Below are positions 22,316-31,257 of a stretch of DNA of 64,000 nucleotides, piece after piece; the stretch's first letter is position 1, and each line of letters starts with the position of its first letter. Below the pieces are notes generated by a model that saw only the letters and a program-made list of their open reading frames with translations, searched no databases and was not told where the DNA came from. The DNA lies in NCBI GenBank assembly GCA_027036775.1, contig JALWDS010000031.1:1-64000 (forward strand). Direction: 5' to 3'. Source of the DNA: Archaeoglobaceae archaeon (lineage in GTDB: Archaea; Halobacteriota; Archaeoglobi; Archaeoglobales; Archaeoglobaceae). The translations under genes were made by a program, and so were the position numbers.

Positions 22316-22968
22316 AACCTCAAAAAACAATCGTAAAGTGGGACACCACCGATCACATTAACCTTCTCCTTTAGTTTAAACTTAACGTTTAGTCCCATTA
22401 CGACCGTTTTTGGCAATCCTGTATACACATAAGGCAAATTGTAAACGATACTGTTTTCTGTCATTTCTAAAGAGCCAAAAAGATTTTGCGGTAAGTATGT
22501 ATTTTCGATTTCATCCGTTTCTTCGTATTCGTCATAGAGCTTTGGATTTTCGATATCAAAAAAGATAAAATCGTTAATTCCCGCATAAGGGACGAATTCG
22601 AAATCAAATTCGTTAATTCTTTTATACAATTTGTCAATTGTCTCCTTGTTGCCCCATATAGCGTATCTGTATTTTGGTCTAAACAATATTATTAACTCTT
22701 CTGTTGTTCGTTCTTCCCTACTTCTTTTTAGCTTCAATAATTGTGCGTTTTCTCTACATACTCCTTTAATTTCGAGCAACCTTGCACCAGCTTTAAACTT
22801 AGTTCTTTCTTTAATGTATTCTTCTCGACTTTTTCCAAGAATTGAAAAGAAAAAGCCTATTACTGTAGTTGGTAGAGGTATAAGATAAGATACTCTACTT
22901 TTCATCGTCGTATGAACTCTAAAATGTGCTAAGTCGAAGAGAACATCAACCGTCAATCCCCTTTCCAT
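22312..22968 (-). CDS. cas5: CRISPR-associated protein Cas5
   Basis: HFRVHTTMKSRVSYLIPLPTTVIGFFFSILG N-terminus; position between cas7 and cas3. Confidence 0.85.
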   Translation of the reverse strand: MERGLTVDVLFDLAHFRVHTTMKSRVSYLIPLPTTVIGFFFSILGKSREEYIKERTKFKAGARLLEIKGVCRENAQLLKLKRSREERTTEELIILFRPKYRYAIWGNKETIDKLYKRINEFDFEFVPYAGINDFIFFDIENPKLYDEYEETDEIENTYLPQNLFGSLEMTENSIVYNLPYVYTGLPKTVVMGLNVKFKLKEKVNVIGGVPLYDCFLRL

Positions 22969-23837
22969 TCACCTCTCACCAACCATTTTGCCATCTTTTC
23001 TATATCTTCACTTGGAACAATACCCGACTTTAAGTCATAAACTTCCAATAATTTTTTGCTGTCATCTTTACTTAAATCCGGTTTTGTGAATGTGTTATTA
23101 TCAACATCTATTTTTTTCCAAATTGGATACAGCTTTTCACCACAGTAAACTATTGCAGAAACATGCTCAGCCATTGTAAAGAAATTAGCCCTTCTCGGAT
23201 ACGCCCAACCTTCGTTGAGTAGAATCTCCAATAATGCCTTTACTCTGTTCATTCTTTCATCATCGTCCAACTTATAGCCACCATTGATTCTTTCAAGCTT
23301 TCCATCTTTTATGTATTCATCCCATTTTTTCAGCTGATCGGTTTTTTCACTTTCAGCAAATATACCACATCTTTCAGTAATCACAATTTTCATCAAACCT
23401 ATAAAGTCCGCAACCTCGATTTCAAACGGTGTTGGATTTGCTTCACCCAATTCTCTTGGAAATCTACCTCCAAAATCGATTTGTATTGGTGTGTGTTCAA
23501 TTGCCACGATTGGAGACATCGAAATCGGTGAGACTCTCGCTTTTTGCTGATTTCCTTTAATGTAAAGATACCCAAACAAATCATTATCAACATATTCTAT
23601 AGGATCTCCGCTGTCCGCTAACTTGTTTCCTTCACCAATCCTAAAAGGATCAACTTTAAACCCAAATTCCTTGAGCTTTTCTCTAATTCCCCTTTTCACA
23701 GCTCTGGCAGAAACGAAAGGGTATGTCTCTCCACTTGCTGAAACCAACTTTTTAATTCTAATTCTGTCGCCTTCAACTTCGTTTGCGTTCACATTTCCCG
23801 AAATATGTGTTAAAAGTCCAATAACTATTTTTCTCAT
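22953..23837 (-). CDS. cas7: CRISPR-associated protein Cas7 (Cst2/DevR-like)
   Basis: GLLTHISGNVNANEVEGDRIRIKKLVSASGETYPFVSARAVKRGIRE and SPISMSP. Confidence 0.88.
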   Translation of the reverse strand: MRKIVIGLLTHISGNVNANEVEGDRIRIKKLVSASGETYPFVSARAVKRGIREKLKEFGFKVDPFRIGEGNKLADSGDPIEYVDNDLFGYLYIKGNQQKARVSPISMSPIVAIEHTPIQIDFGGRFPRELGEANPTPFEIEVADFIGLMKIVITERCGIFAESEKTDQLKKWDEYIKDGKLERINGGYKLDDDERMNRVKALLEILLNEGWAYPRRANFFTMAEHVSAIVYCGEKLYPIWKKIDVDNNTFTKPDLSKDDSKKLLEVYDLKSGIVPSEDIEKMAKWLVRGEWKGD

Positions 23838-25165
23838 TGCTTTCCACCTCCCACATAACTATTCCAAAGAATTACAATGAATTCGTTTTTCACTATAAAG
23901 AAATCTCTAATTGGCAGTGTTACAAGGTCTTGAGGAATCGACACTTTAATATCCTCCCTTTCCAACCTTGGCAGATAGGAAACCAGCTTTTCTACAAATG
24001 TTATAGGCGTTTCTTCACTTTTTAAGTCGAGGATTATCCTTTTCAACAAGCTCTTTTGTGTATCTCCTTTGTTAGCTAGCTTTCCAATTTCAAAAGCTAT
24101 AGCTTTCATCTGTTTTCGCAAATTTTCAAGACCACTCATAGCATCACCTCCAAAAAACTTTGATTGGACGTAATCTACGTAGTAGATTTTACTAAAATTA
24201 TAATCTGGTCTTTCCCTTTTAGCTCTAAACTCTAGCGAGATTTTTTCACTTATAGCCTGTGATAACTTTTGAACGTTTAAGTAGCCTTCAATTAGGATTG
24301 AAAAGGCTAAAGATGAGAGTAGCGAGTAATAAGACTCAACTATGTTTTGGTTTTGTAGTCTTGGCGGTTTTAACGACTCCAAAAATATAACGAATTTGAA
24401 TTTTAGATTATCTGTTAAATCATCATCGCTAAAAAATAAATCGTACAATCTTTTAAGGTTTACAATTGGGTGATAGATGGATGTCCATTTATTTCCGCCA
24501 CTGTTATTTAAGATAAGAGTTTCAAAGTTTAAATTTTGGATATTATCACCTCTAAATTTTAAATCCTCCATGATAATACAAAGTAAAAATAAAAGGGTAA
24601 AGTAAGCTGAAGTAGGATATACTGGCAATTCGTAGGAAATATCCCCATCAATATACGTTCTTGTGATTTTGCCAACCTTTAATTTAAAATCGTAAATTCC
24701 TCCAACTTCTCTTAAGCTCCTTATAAGCTTTTCAAGGTCTTTATTCTCACTCCTAATTCCGACGATTGTCCTTTGTTTTAACTTTTTACCCTCAAGTCTA
24801 ATTAAATCAAGATAATAAAAAGACAGTAACCAATTTAGTATTTTTTCCTTAGATTTTTCGCTTACATCCATTTTATAATCAGAGAAATGATAGTTAGGGG
24901 CTTCACTTTTTTGCAAAATTGTTGGAAAATGAGATGAACTTATATCCTTAGTTTCCATTAAATAGTCTAACACAATTTTTGCACAATCCTCTATACAACT
25001 TGCTTCCTTAAAACGTTTAGATATATTTGGTATTGCTCCGGATAAAACAGCATTTAATAATCCATCAAAATCTATTGGTATTTTTCTGTCTTTGCCACTA
25101 TCCTTTTTCCAACCGGCCCAACGAATCCTCTTTAGTATTAACTGCTCTAAACTCTTTCCACTCAT
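23834..25165 (-). CDS. cas8: Divergent Cas8 large subunit
   Basis: Large poorly recognisable ORF between cas6 and cas7, overlapping cas7 by 4 nt; assigned mainly by position. Confidence 0.65.
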   Translation of the reverse strand: MSGKSLEQLILKRIRWAGWKKDSGKDRKIPIDFDGLLNAVLSGAIPNISKRFKEASCIEDCAKIVLDYLMETKDISSSHFPTILQKSEAPNYHFSDYKMDVSEKSKEKILNWLLSFYYLDLIRLEGKKLKQRTIVGIRSENKDLEKLIRSLREVGGIYDFKLKVGKITRTYIDGDISYELPVYPTSAYFTLLFLLCIIMEDLKFRGDNIQNLNFETLILNNSGGNKWTSIYHPIVNLKRLYDLFFSDDDLTDNLKFKFVIFLESLKPPRLQNQNIVESYYSLLSSLAFSILIEGYLNVQKLSQAISEKISLEFRAKRERPDYNFSKIYYVDYVQSKFFGGDAMSGLENLRKQMKAIAFEIGKLANKGDTQKSLLKRIILDLKSEETPITFVEKLVSYLPRLEREDIKVSIPQDLVTLPIRDFFIVKNEFIVILWNSYVGGGKQ

Positions 25166-25189
25166 ATTATTACACCCAACTCGGAAATA

Positions 25190-25897
25190 TCATACCACTT
25201 TCACCATTCCAAATCCCATGCTATTCCTCTCACCAAACCCAGCCTTGTAACCCAACTCAAGCAACTCCTTGCTACCTTCGGCTTTGAAGACCATCTCCAC
25301 GCATCTGTGGTAGGTATTTTTAACTTTAATTCTTTTCGGTTTAACCTTCAGAGGTTTGATGATGAGATCGGTGTTCTCTGGCACTTCTCCACGTAAAGCT
25401 ATATACTTCCTTATCAAGTTCCTTTTTAAGTTTTCGTAAAACTTCGGATCGTTCGGGTAGAGATCGTAGGGCCTGCCATCTTTTACGGTCGTAACGTTTA
25501 TAGGGGAAAGAGTAGCGAACGTTGCTTTATTTTTAATTTCGTGCTCCTTTAAGACTTTAACGCTCGATACAACCAACTCTAAACTCCCTATTTTCACGTT
25601 GGGGTCTTTGAGCAAGCCCTCAACAAAACTCTCCGCTATCTCTGGTTTTGGTGTTGAAAAGTAGAGGTTGACCACATCGCTCTCTATTATCATCTTATCT
25701 CCAACGATCTTAAACTTCCTCCTTGGAACGTCTATCCTGCTGAATGTGAAAAATTTGAATCCGTTGTTAAAGTGCAGACCCAACGAAAGCCAAGGGTCCG
25801 ACAGCTTTATACACCTATACACAAAGCTCGCCACGTAGTAATTGTAGTTAACGTCAATTGTGTTTTCGATCACGTTAAACTCCACCTTGAGTCTCAT
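25190..25897 (-). CDS. cas6: CRISPR-associated endoribonuclease Cas6
   Basis: C-terminal glycine-rich loop GYKAGFGERNSMGFGMVKVV. Confidence 0.92.
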   Translation of the reverse strand: MRLKVEFNVIENTIDVNYNYYVASFVYRCIKLSDPWLSLGLHFNNGFKFFTFSRIDVPRRKFKIVGDKMIIESDVVNLYFSTPKPEIAESFVEGLLKDPNVKIGSLELVVSSVKVLKEHEIKNKATFATLSPINVTTVKDGRPYDLYPNDPKFYENLKRNLIRKYIALRGEVPENTDLIIKPLKVKPKRIKVKNTYHRCVEMVFKAEGSKELLELGYKAGFGERNSMGFGMVKVV

Positions 25898-25956
25898 ATC
25901 TAAACGCTATCCTTTGTAGTAGATAACCCTTGTTGAATTTAGATACCTTTCCGACG

Positions 25957-26241
25957 ATCTGGCGTTTTAAAATAAGGGTTTTGGATAGTATAGGAATATA
26001 ATTTACATTTTCTCGGACGGGGGAATGGAGGTAGGAGGAAATTATCTTTTGGGATAGTCAAGGGGACAGGGTTTTAAATTTGATTTAATCGGTTGACGGG
26101 TCGTCAATTTTGAAAAGAAGGGAGGGATAAAAGTCTGGCATCTTTATAAATGAAGTGCATTATCAGACTTGCCAGATCGTATTTAAACTTCCAAAACACT
26201 CCGAAACCTTTTTATTCAAAAATCTCCTCAACAACTACACA
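25957..26241 (+). promoter_or_regulatory. CRISPR leader 2 (right arm of long inverted repeat)
   Basis: Immediately upstream of array 2; near-identical inverted copy of 17215-17499. Confidence 0.85.
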
Positions 26242-26931
26242 GATAAAATCAGACTATGTTAGGATTGAAAGTCGGTTGGGTGCGGGGGGTAAAAAAACAA
26301 AAAAATGAGATAAAATCAGACTATGTTAGGATTGAAAGCTGATTTGAAAGGTATTTTAAAAGGAGAATTGTATAAGATAAAATCAGACTATGTTAGGATT
26401 GAAAGATAATTGTCAATATACGACACGTGAAGCTCTCCGTTGATAAAATCAGACTATGTTAGGATTGAAAGTATGTTAAACCCAAAGCTTATTAAAAAGA
26501 GTAACAGAGATAAAATCAGACTATGTTAGGATTGAAAGATCAGACGGTAGAGTAAGCTGTTCTATCAGACCACTTGCCAGATAAAATCAGACTATGTTAG
26601 GATTGAAAGTTGAGTATATCCCCTACAACATCGTTAGCCATATCCAGATAAAATCAGACTATGTTAGGATTGAAAGACTGTATGCAAATGTGGGTAATTT
26701 TTGAACGGGCATTGATAAAATCAGACTATGTTAGGATTGAAAGGTGCTCTTGCCAAAGAGCTAAAACTTCCTTTCTTGAGAGATAAAATCAGACTATACT
26801 AGGATTGAAAGAAAATTGACGGCGTTAATAAGATCGCAATACCAGTGATAAAATCAGACTATACTAGGATTGAAAGATACAATCGCCGACTACGATTGTT
26901 AGGTTGTCATGTGATGATAAAATCAGACTAT
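26242..26931 (+). CRISPR. CRISPR array 2: 10 full 30-nt repeats plus one truncated terminal repeat
   Basis: GATAAAATCAGACTATGTTAGGATTGAAAG at 26242, 26309, 26376, 26442, 26509, 26580, 26647, 26714; variant ...TATACTAGG... at 26782 and 26847; truncated GATAAAATCAGACTAT at 26916. Confidence 0.98.
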
Positions 26932-27474
26932 ATTCAAACTTGGGGCTATTCTGTTGGCCAATTCCAAGTCTTCGGGTGTATTCACGTTTAAAGAAAGGAG
27001 GGGATTTTTCAGTTCTAAAAACATCTCACCCTCAAAGCCGACGGCATTCAAACCGACCAATATCCAGCCTTTGTATTTTGGCAAGCTCTCGACTTTCACG
27101 AACTTGGGCACGATCTTCGGGTTTAAGACACCAGTTAAGCTTATCCCCCTAAAGTTTCTTGCTATCTCGTTGATGTCTTCAACCCTAACGAACGGAATAT
27201 CGCACGATAGACTTACAAATTCACCGAACTCCCTTAAGATGAACGTCACGTCTCGAACGTAACCTTCACCAGACGTTTCTATCGTTTCTATGCCTTGTTT
27301 TCTGCAGAATTCCGCCGTTTTGGGTGTGTTTTTGCTGACCGCAACGAAAACGTCCCCCACCTTGACAGCCTTTTCGTAAACCCAGAGTATCATTGGTTTG
27401 TTCCCAACCAAAGCCAACGGCTTTTCAAATCCCATCCTGCTACTCTTCCCACCGGCCATTATCACGATAAACAT
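26923..27474 (-). CDS. cobY: CobY/MobA-like nucleotidyltransferase (probable adenosylcobinamide-phosphate guanylyltransferase)
   Basis: MFIVIMAGGKSSRMGFEKPLALVGNKPMI NTP-transferase signature, LSCDIPFV; start chosen at 27474. Confidence 0.75.
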   Translation of the reverse strand: MFIVIMAGGKSSRMGFEKPLALVGNKPMILWVYEKAVKVGDVFVAVSKNTPKTAEFCRKQGIETIETSGEGYVRDVTFILREFGEFVSLSCDIPFVRVEDINEIARNFRGISLTGVLNPKIVPKFVKVESLPKYKGWILVGLNAVGFEGEMFLELKNPLLSLNVNTPEDLELANRIAPSLNIV

Positions 27475-27581
27475 GTTCGCTAAGATTGTAAGATTATTTA
27501 TAAAACTGTTGCTTGCAAAATCTCGCACTTCAGAGGGGGGTTGGTGGTAGTTTTAAATATCTAAAATCTCTGGACTGGAAT

Positions 27582-27750
27582 GTTTCCGATGACGCCCGTT
27601 AGGGGAAGAGTTAAGCAAACGTTAGCCCATCGGAATAACGAGTTCGATGGGATGGGGCTGTCGTGAGCCAGCCCCTAACTCCCGTATGAAGTCTGCCGTG
27701 AAGGCGGGTGGGACGGGTGAAGCTCCGCACTTCAGTGCGGGGAGTGTCAT
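27582..27750 (+). mobile_element. IS200/IS605-like right-end / omegaRNA-like remnant without intact tnpB
   Basis: GC-rich structured segment in AT-rich flanks: CCCATCG..CGATGGG, GGGGCTG..CAGCCCC, and terminal CTCCGCACTTCAGTGCGGGGAG hairpins; end GAAGCTCCGCACTTCAGTGCGGGGAGTGTCA resembles IS605-type right ends. Confidence 0.55.
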
Positions 27751-27826
27751 AAAGGTGAGGTTCTATCGGTATGATCGCTTCGGAATAATTTTTAAATTTT
27801 TATATAAAATTGCTGTCCATCAACAT

Positions 27827-28363
27827 TTAAAAAGCATCGTAGAGCTTCTCCTTCCTCAAATACTCCCCCCTATCGATCAGATTCTCAACTACAACCCTAT
27901 CTTCATCCACATCCTTGAACCTACTCGCTGGGAACCTGCTTTTACCCAATCCGAGAACGTCTCCCTTCGAGTTGCAGACGAAAACGACATCGTTCTCCTC
28001 AACGTCTTTCGTAACCCTAACGACGGACCTCGCAAATATGTCCCTTCCGTAGAGGAAGAGCATCTCCCCCTTTTCATCGACGTAAACCCTCTTTTTATCC
28101 TTCTTGGCGAGATAGTAGGCTCCTTCAAGTGTGAATCTGAACCTTCTGCTCCCAACTTCCCCGACTTTGATACCCACGCACACGTAGTTCATCTTGAACC
28201 TACCAACGAAGTTCGAGAGTTCCCGAGATAGGGCGTAAGCCTCCCTTCTCCCTTCGGATTCCTTTATGAGAATCTCGTGATCTTCGAGAAAATTTTCAGA
28301 TCCGAAAGCTCTCAAAGCTGAGTTTAAAACCTTCTCCTCCCTCCTCTTTGGCTTTCTAAGCAT
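27827..28363 (-). CDS. NIP7-like protein with C-terminal PUA domain
   Basis: C-terminal VYVDEKGEMLFLYGRDIFARSVVRVTKDVEENDVVFVCNSKGDVLGLGKSRF. Confidence 0.75.
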   Translation of the reverse strand: MLRKPKRREEKVLNSALRAFGSENFLEDHEILIKESEGRREAYALSRELSNFVGRFKMNYVCVGIKVGEVGSRRFRFTLEGAYYLAKKDKKRVYVDEKGEMLFLYGRDIFARSVVRVTKDVEENDVVFVCNSKGDVLGLGKSRFPASRFKDVDEDRVVVENLIDRGEYLRKEKLYDAF

Positions 28364-28731
28364 CTCCTCACCACACTGTAAAGGTCAAATCTCATAAAAG
28401 TCTCAACCGTGTTTATCACAACCTCCCTACCTATCAAATTGAAATCTCCCATACTTTCTGGAAGGACAACCTCTCCGTTTCTCGAGAACTCGTAGCCCTC
28501 CATGTTCGGTTCCAATCCAACTATTAGATAGCTCTTCCTGAAGAAGAACGGTCTCGCCTTCTCACCTAAGAACCTTATCTTGGCGTAGGTTTCGTTTGCA
28601 ATTATAGATGTGTTCGAGTATATAGCATCTATATTTATCCCAACCTCGTTCCTGTCCAATTCGGAGCTGAACCCACCGACCTTGCTAACGTATAGATCGG
28701 TAGCTATTTCCATCGGGTAGTCGAACATCAA
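28324..28731 (-). CDS. Conserved archaeal hypothetical protein
   Basis: Long ORF overlapping the NIP7-like gene in the same operon. Confidence 0.6.
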   Translation of the reverse strand: MMFDYPMEIATDLYVSKVGGFSSELDRNEVGINIDAIYSNTSIIANETYAKIRFLGEKARPFFFRKSYLIVGLEPNMEGYEFSRNGEVVLPESMGDFNLIGREVVINTVETFMRFDLYSVVRRCLESQRGGRRRF

Positions 28732-28773
28732 AATCTATCATGATTTATCATGTATATAACTCTTTTGCTCGGA

Positions 28774-29133
28774 TCAATCGACTATTTCGAGCTCCACTTC
28801 GTTCCCGTTCTTATCGTAGAATGCCCAGCAACCCCATTCGAAGGGATAGCAGACTATTATGTGAACTACACCGTGCTTTGAGAACATCTCCAAGTCCGCT
28901 TTGGAAGGAATGCAGTTTGGTGAGGGATGGCTGTGAACACTTCCGTAAACTTTGTAACCCAACGGAAGCATCTCCATGTGTATTATTGCCAGACTTTCTC
29001 CAGCTTTAAAGGGTAAGAAAACGAGCTCTTCAATTATCCCTTTCCTTCCAGTCAGTAAAGCTACGAACTCGTTTGGGTAACTTTCTTTCGCAACCTCCAA
29101 GGCGAGTTTGAGAACTTCTCTCCTTATCTTCAT
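28774..29133 (-). CDS. JAB1/MPN/Mov34 (JAMM) metalloprotease-like protein
   Basis: GSVHSHPSPNCIPSKADLEMF JAMM motif. Confidence 0.9.
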   Translation of the reverse strand: MKIRREVLKLALEVAKESYPNEFVALLTGRKGIIEELVFLPFKAGESLAIIHMEMLPLGYKVYGSVHSHPSPNCIPSKADLEMFSKHGVVHIIVCYPFEWGCWAFYDKNGNEVELEIVD

Positions 29134-29768
29134 TTTACCAACTCTACCAACACAGCTTCAACCTCGCCAAGCTTGTTCGCAATTGCCCTAACTTCTTCCA
29201 AGCTGAGCTCACCTTTCTTTCCCAATTTCGCTTCTACGAACATCCCCTCGCTCACGTAATCCCCAAACCTCCTCGGAGGGAGATAGGCCACAACTGCGAA
29301 TTCGTTAGGTTTGAACTTCTCCGAATTCGTGACGACGTTCATCTTAAAACCGCAATCGACACCGCAAAGCCAGAGACCGTCTATCTCTTTTCTCCCCGAT
29401 ATCACACCGCTGAAAAACCTTACAGCTTCGTAAATCCTGCTAATCTCACCTCTCTTCATCAAATCTGGAAGGTTCGATATGTATTCAAGCCAGTAATCCG
29501 CAACCCTCCAGTTGAAGTCTTTCTCAGCTTGCTTTATCTGTTCCCTCAACTCCCTTGCACTCTCGACCAACCTCTCAAAGCTTTCGAAGGTCAGAAGGTC
29601 CCTCAGATCCATGTAGGACCACTTCACAACCTGAAGGTCGTTCTCCATTTCTCTGACCTTCCTCAGGATTTCCTTTCTCCTCTGAACCTTTAGGGAGTTG
29701 GATAACCTTTCAAGTTCCTTCAATCCCCTCTCGGCCAACAAAATCCTGAAGTCGTTGGATGTGTCCAT
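29130..29768 (-). CDS. Predicted RNA-binding protein with C-terminal EMAP/tRNA-binding-like domain
   Basis: FAVVAYLPPRRFGDYVSEGMFVEAKLG. Confidence 0.65.
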   Translation of the reverse strand: MDTSNDFRILLAERGLKELERLSNSLKVQRRKEILRKVREMENDLQVVKWSYMDLRDLLTFESFERLVESARELREQIKQAEKDFNWRVADYWLEYISNLPDLMKRGEISRIYEAVRFFSGVISGRKEIDGLWLCGVDCGFKMNVVTNSEKFKPNEFAVVAYLPPRRFGDYVSEGMFVEAKLGKKGELSLEEVRAIANKLGEVEAVLVELVK

Positions 29769-29804
29769 GATCAAAGTTATCAACAAACATTTCACGTTTT
29801 CGAT

Positions 29805-30893
29805 ATGGACGAGTTCAAGAGGAAGGACTTCCCGTATTCGAGAATTCTGAGTTCCATGTGCACTACTCCCCATCCCTTAGCGGTAAAGGCACACGTGAAG
29901 TTCATAACGTCCAACTTGGGCGATCCAGCTCTGTTCAGAGGGGCAAAGGAGCTTGAGGACAGGGTTATAGAGATGCTCGGTAGTTTCATGCACAATCCAA
30001 AGGCGAGGGGATACGTGACGAGCGGTGGAACTGAGGCAAACATCCAAGCTCTGAGGGCGTTCAGAAACTTGAAAAAGCTGGCGAATCCGAACGTGGTTGT
30101 TCCAGAATCCGCACACTTCTCCTTCGACAAGGCGGGGGATATTTTGGGCATAGAGATTAGAAAGGCGAGGCTTGACGAAGATTACAGAGTCGATTTGTCT
30201 GATGTGGAAAGGTTGATAGACGAGAAAACCGTCGGAATTGTGGGGATAGCTGGGACGACTTCCTTAGGTCAGATTGATCCTATAGAGGACCTGTCAAAGC
30301 TCGCTTTGGAGAAAGACGTTTTTCTCCACGTCGATTCCGCTTTCGGAGGCTTCGTCATTCCCTTTCTCTACCCCAAGCTTAAGTTCGACTTCAGGCTTGA
30401 AGGCGTTTGTTCAATAACGATAGACCCGCACAAGATGGGGATGGCCACGATTCCGGCGGGTTGCATCCTCTTTAGGGATGAGAGATTTTTGAAGGCTTTG
30501 GCTGTTAAAACGCCCTACCTTATTACGGAGGAGCAGTTCTCTCTAACTGGAACGAGACCAGCAACGGGCGTGGCGTCAACCTATGCGGTTCTCAAGTATC
30601 TCGGCTTCGAATGGTTGAAGAAGGTCGTTAAAAGGTGTATGGACGTAACCCTCTACCTGGTCGAAGAGATGGAGAGGTTGGGGTTTGAGAGGGTGATCGA
30701 TCCCGTTATGAACGTCGCATGCTTCAAAACCGAGAGGGCAACAGAAATCAGGGACGAGCTTTACAGAAGGGGATGGGCGGTTTCGGTTATAGAGAATCCG
30801 AGGGCCTTGAGGTTTGTCGTAATGCCACACGTCACGTTCAGAGTAATTGACGAGTTCATCTCGACACTCAAGGATGTCCTCAGAAACATTTAA
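29805..30893 (+). CDS. mfnA: L-tyrosine/L-aspartate decarboxylase
   Basis: SGGTEANIQALRAFRN, HVDSAFGGFV, SITIDPHKMGMATIPAG PLP-Lys motif. Confidence 0.92.
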   Translation: MDEFKRKDFPYSRILSSMCTTPHPLAVKAHVKFITSNLGDPALFRGAKELEDRVIEMLGSFMHNPKARGYVTSGGTEANIQALRAFRNLKKLANPNVVVPESAHFSFDKAGDILGIEIRKARLDEDYRVDLSDVERLIDEKTVGIVGIAGTTSLGQIDPIEDLSKLALEKDVFLHVDSAFGGFVIPFLYPKLKFDFRLEGVCSITIDPHKMGMATIPAGCILFRDERFLKALAVKTPYLITEEQFSLTGTRPATGVASTYAVLKYLGFEWLKKVVKRCMDVTLYLVEEMERLGFERVIDPVMNVACFKTERATEIRDELYRRGWAVSVIENPRALRFVVMPHVTFRVIDEFISTLKDVLRNI

Positions 30894-30896
30894 TAC

Positions 30897-31205
30897 TTGC
30901 GAAAACTAAACGTAATCGTGGCGGGATTGAGGAGGTTGGTGTTGGACGTGTTGAAACCCCACGAACCCAGCAACGTTCTTCTGGCGGTCAAGCTGAGCGA
31001 GGTTGAAAACGTTGAAGGTGTGAATCTGATACTCAGGGAGATGGATCAAACTACTGAAACACTTAAGATAACGATCGTCGGAGACAACCTGAACTTCGAA
31101 AAGATAAAGAAGGTTTTGGAGGATTTCGGTGCGGTGATACACAGCGTCGATGAGATAGTCGCTGGTAAGAGGATAGTAGAGAGTGTGAAAACGGAACAGG
31201 ATTGA
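30897..31205 (+). CDS. DUF211 family protein
   Basis: RRLVLDVLKPHEPSNVLLAVKLSEVENVEGVNLILREMDQTTETLKITIVGDNL. Confidence 0.8.
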   Translation: MRKLNVIVAGLRRLVLDVLKPHEPSNVLLAVKLSEVENVEGVNLILREMDQTTETLKITIVGDNLNFEKIKKVLEDFGAVIHSVDEIVAGKRIVESVKTEQD

Positions 31206-31257
31206 TCTTGATAAATGTTAAATAGAGTCACGGTAGGGATTTGAGGGGGTTTAAATC

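Noticed and set aside
26877-26915. Hairpin ACAATCG...CGATTGT in the last spacer of array 2
   Set aside because: Spacer lengths and position are regular, so it is best read as an ordinary spacer that happens to contain a short inverted repeat.
27647-28231. 194-aa plus-strand ORF in the track
   Set aside because: It starts in the IS605-like structured RNA segment and runs antisense through the NIP7-like gene; no protein-family features.
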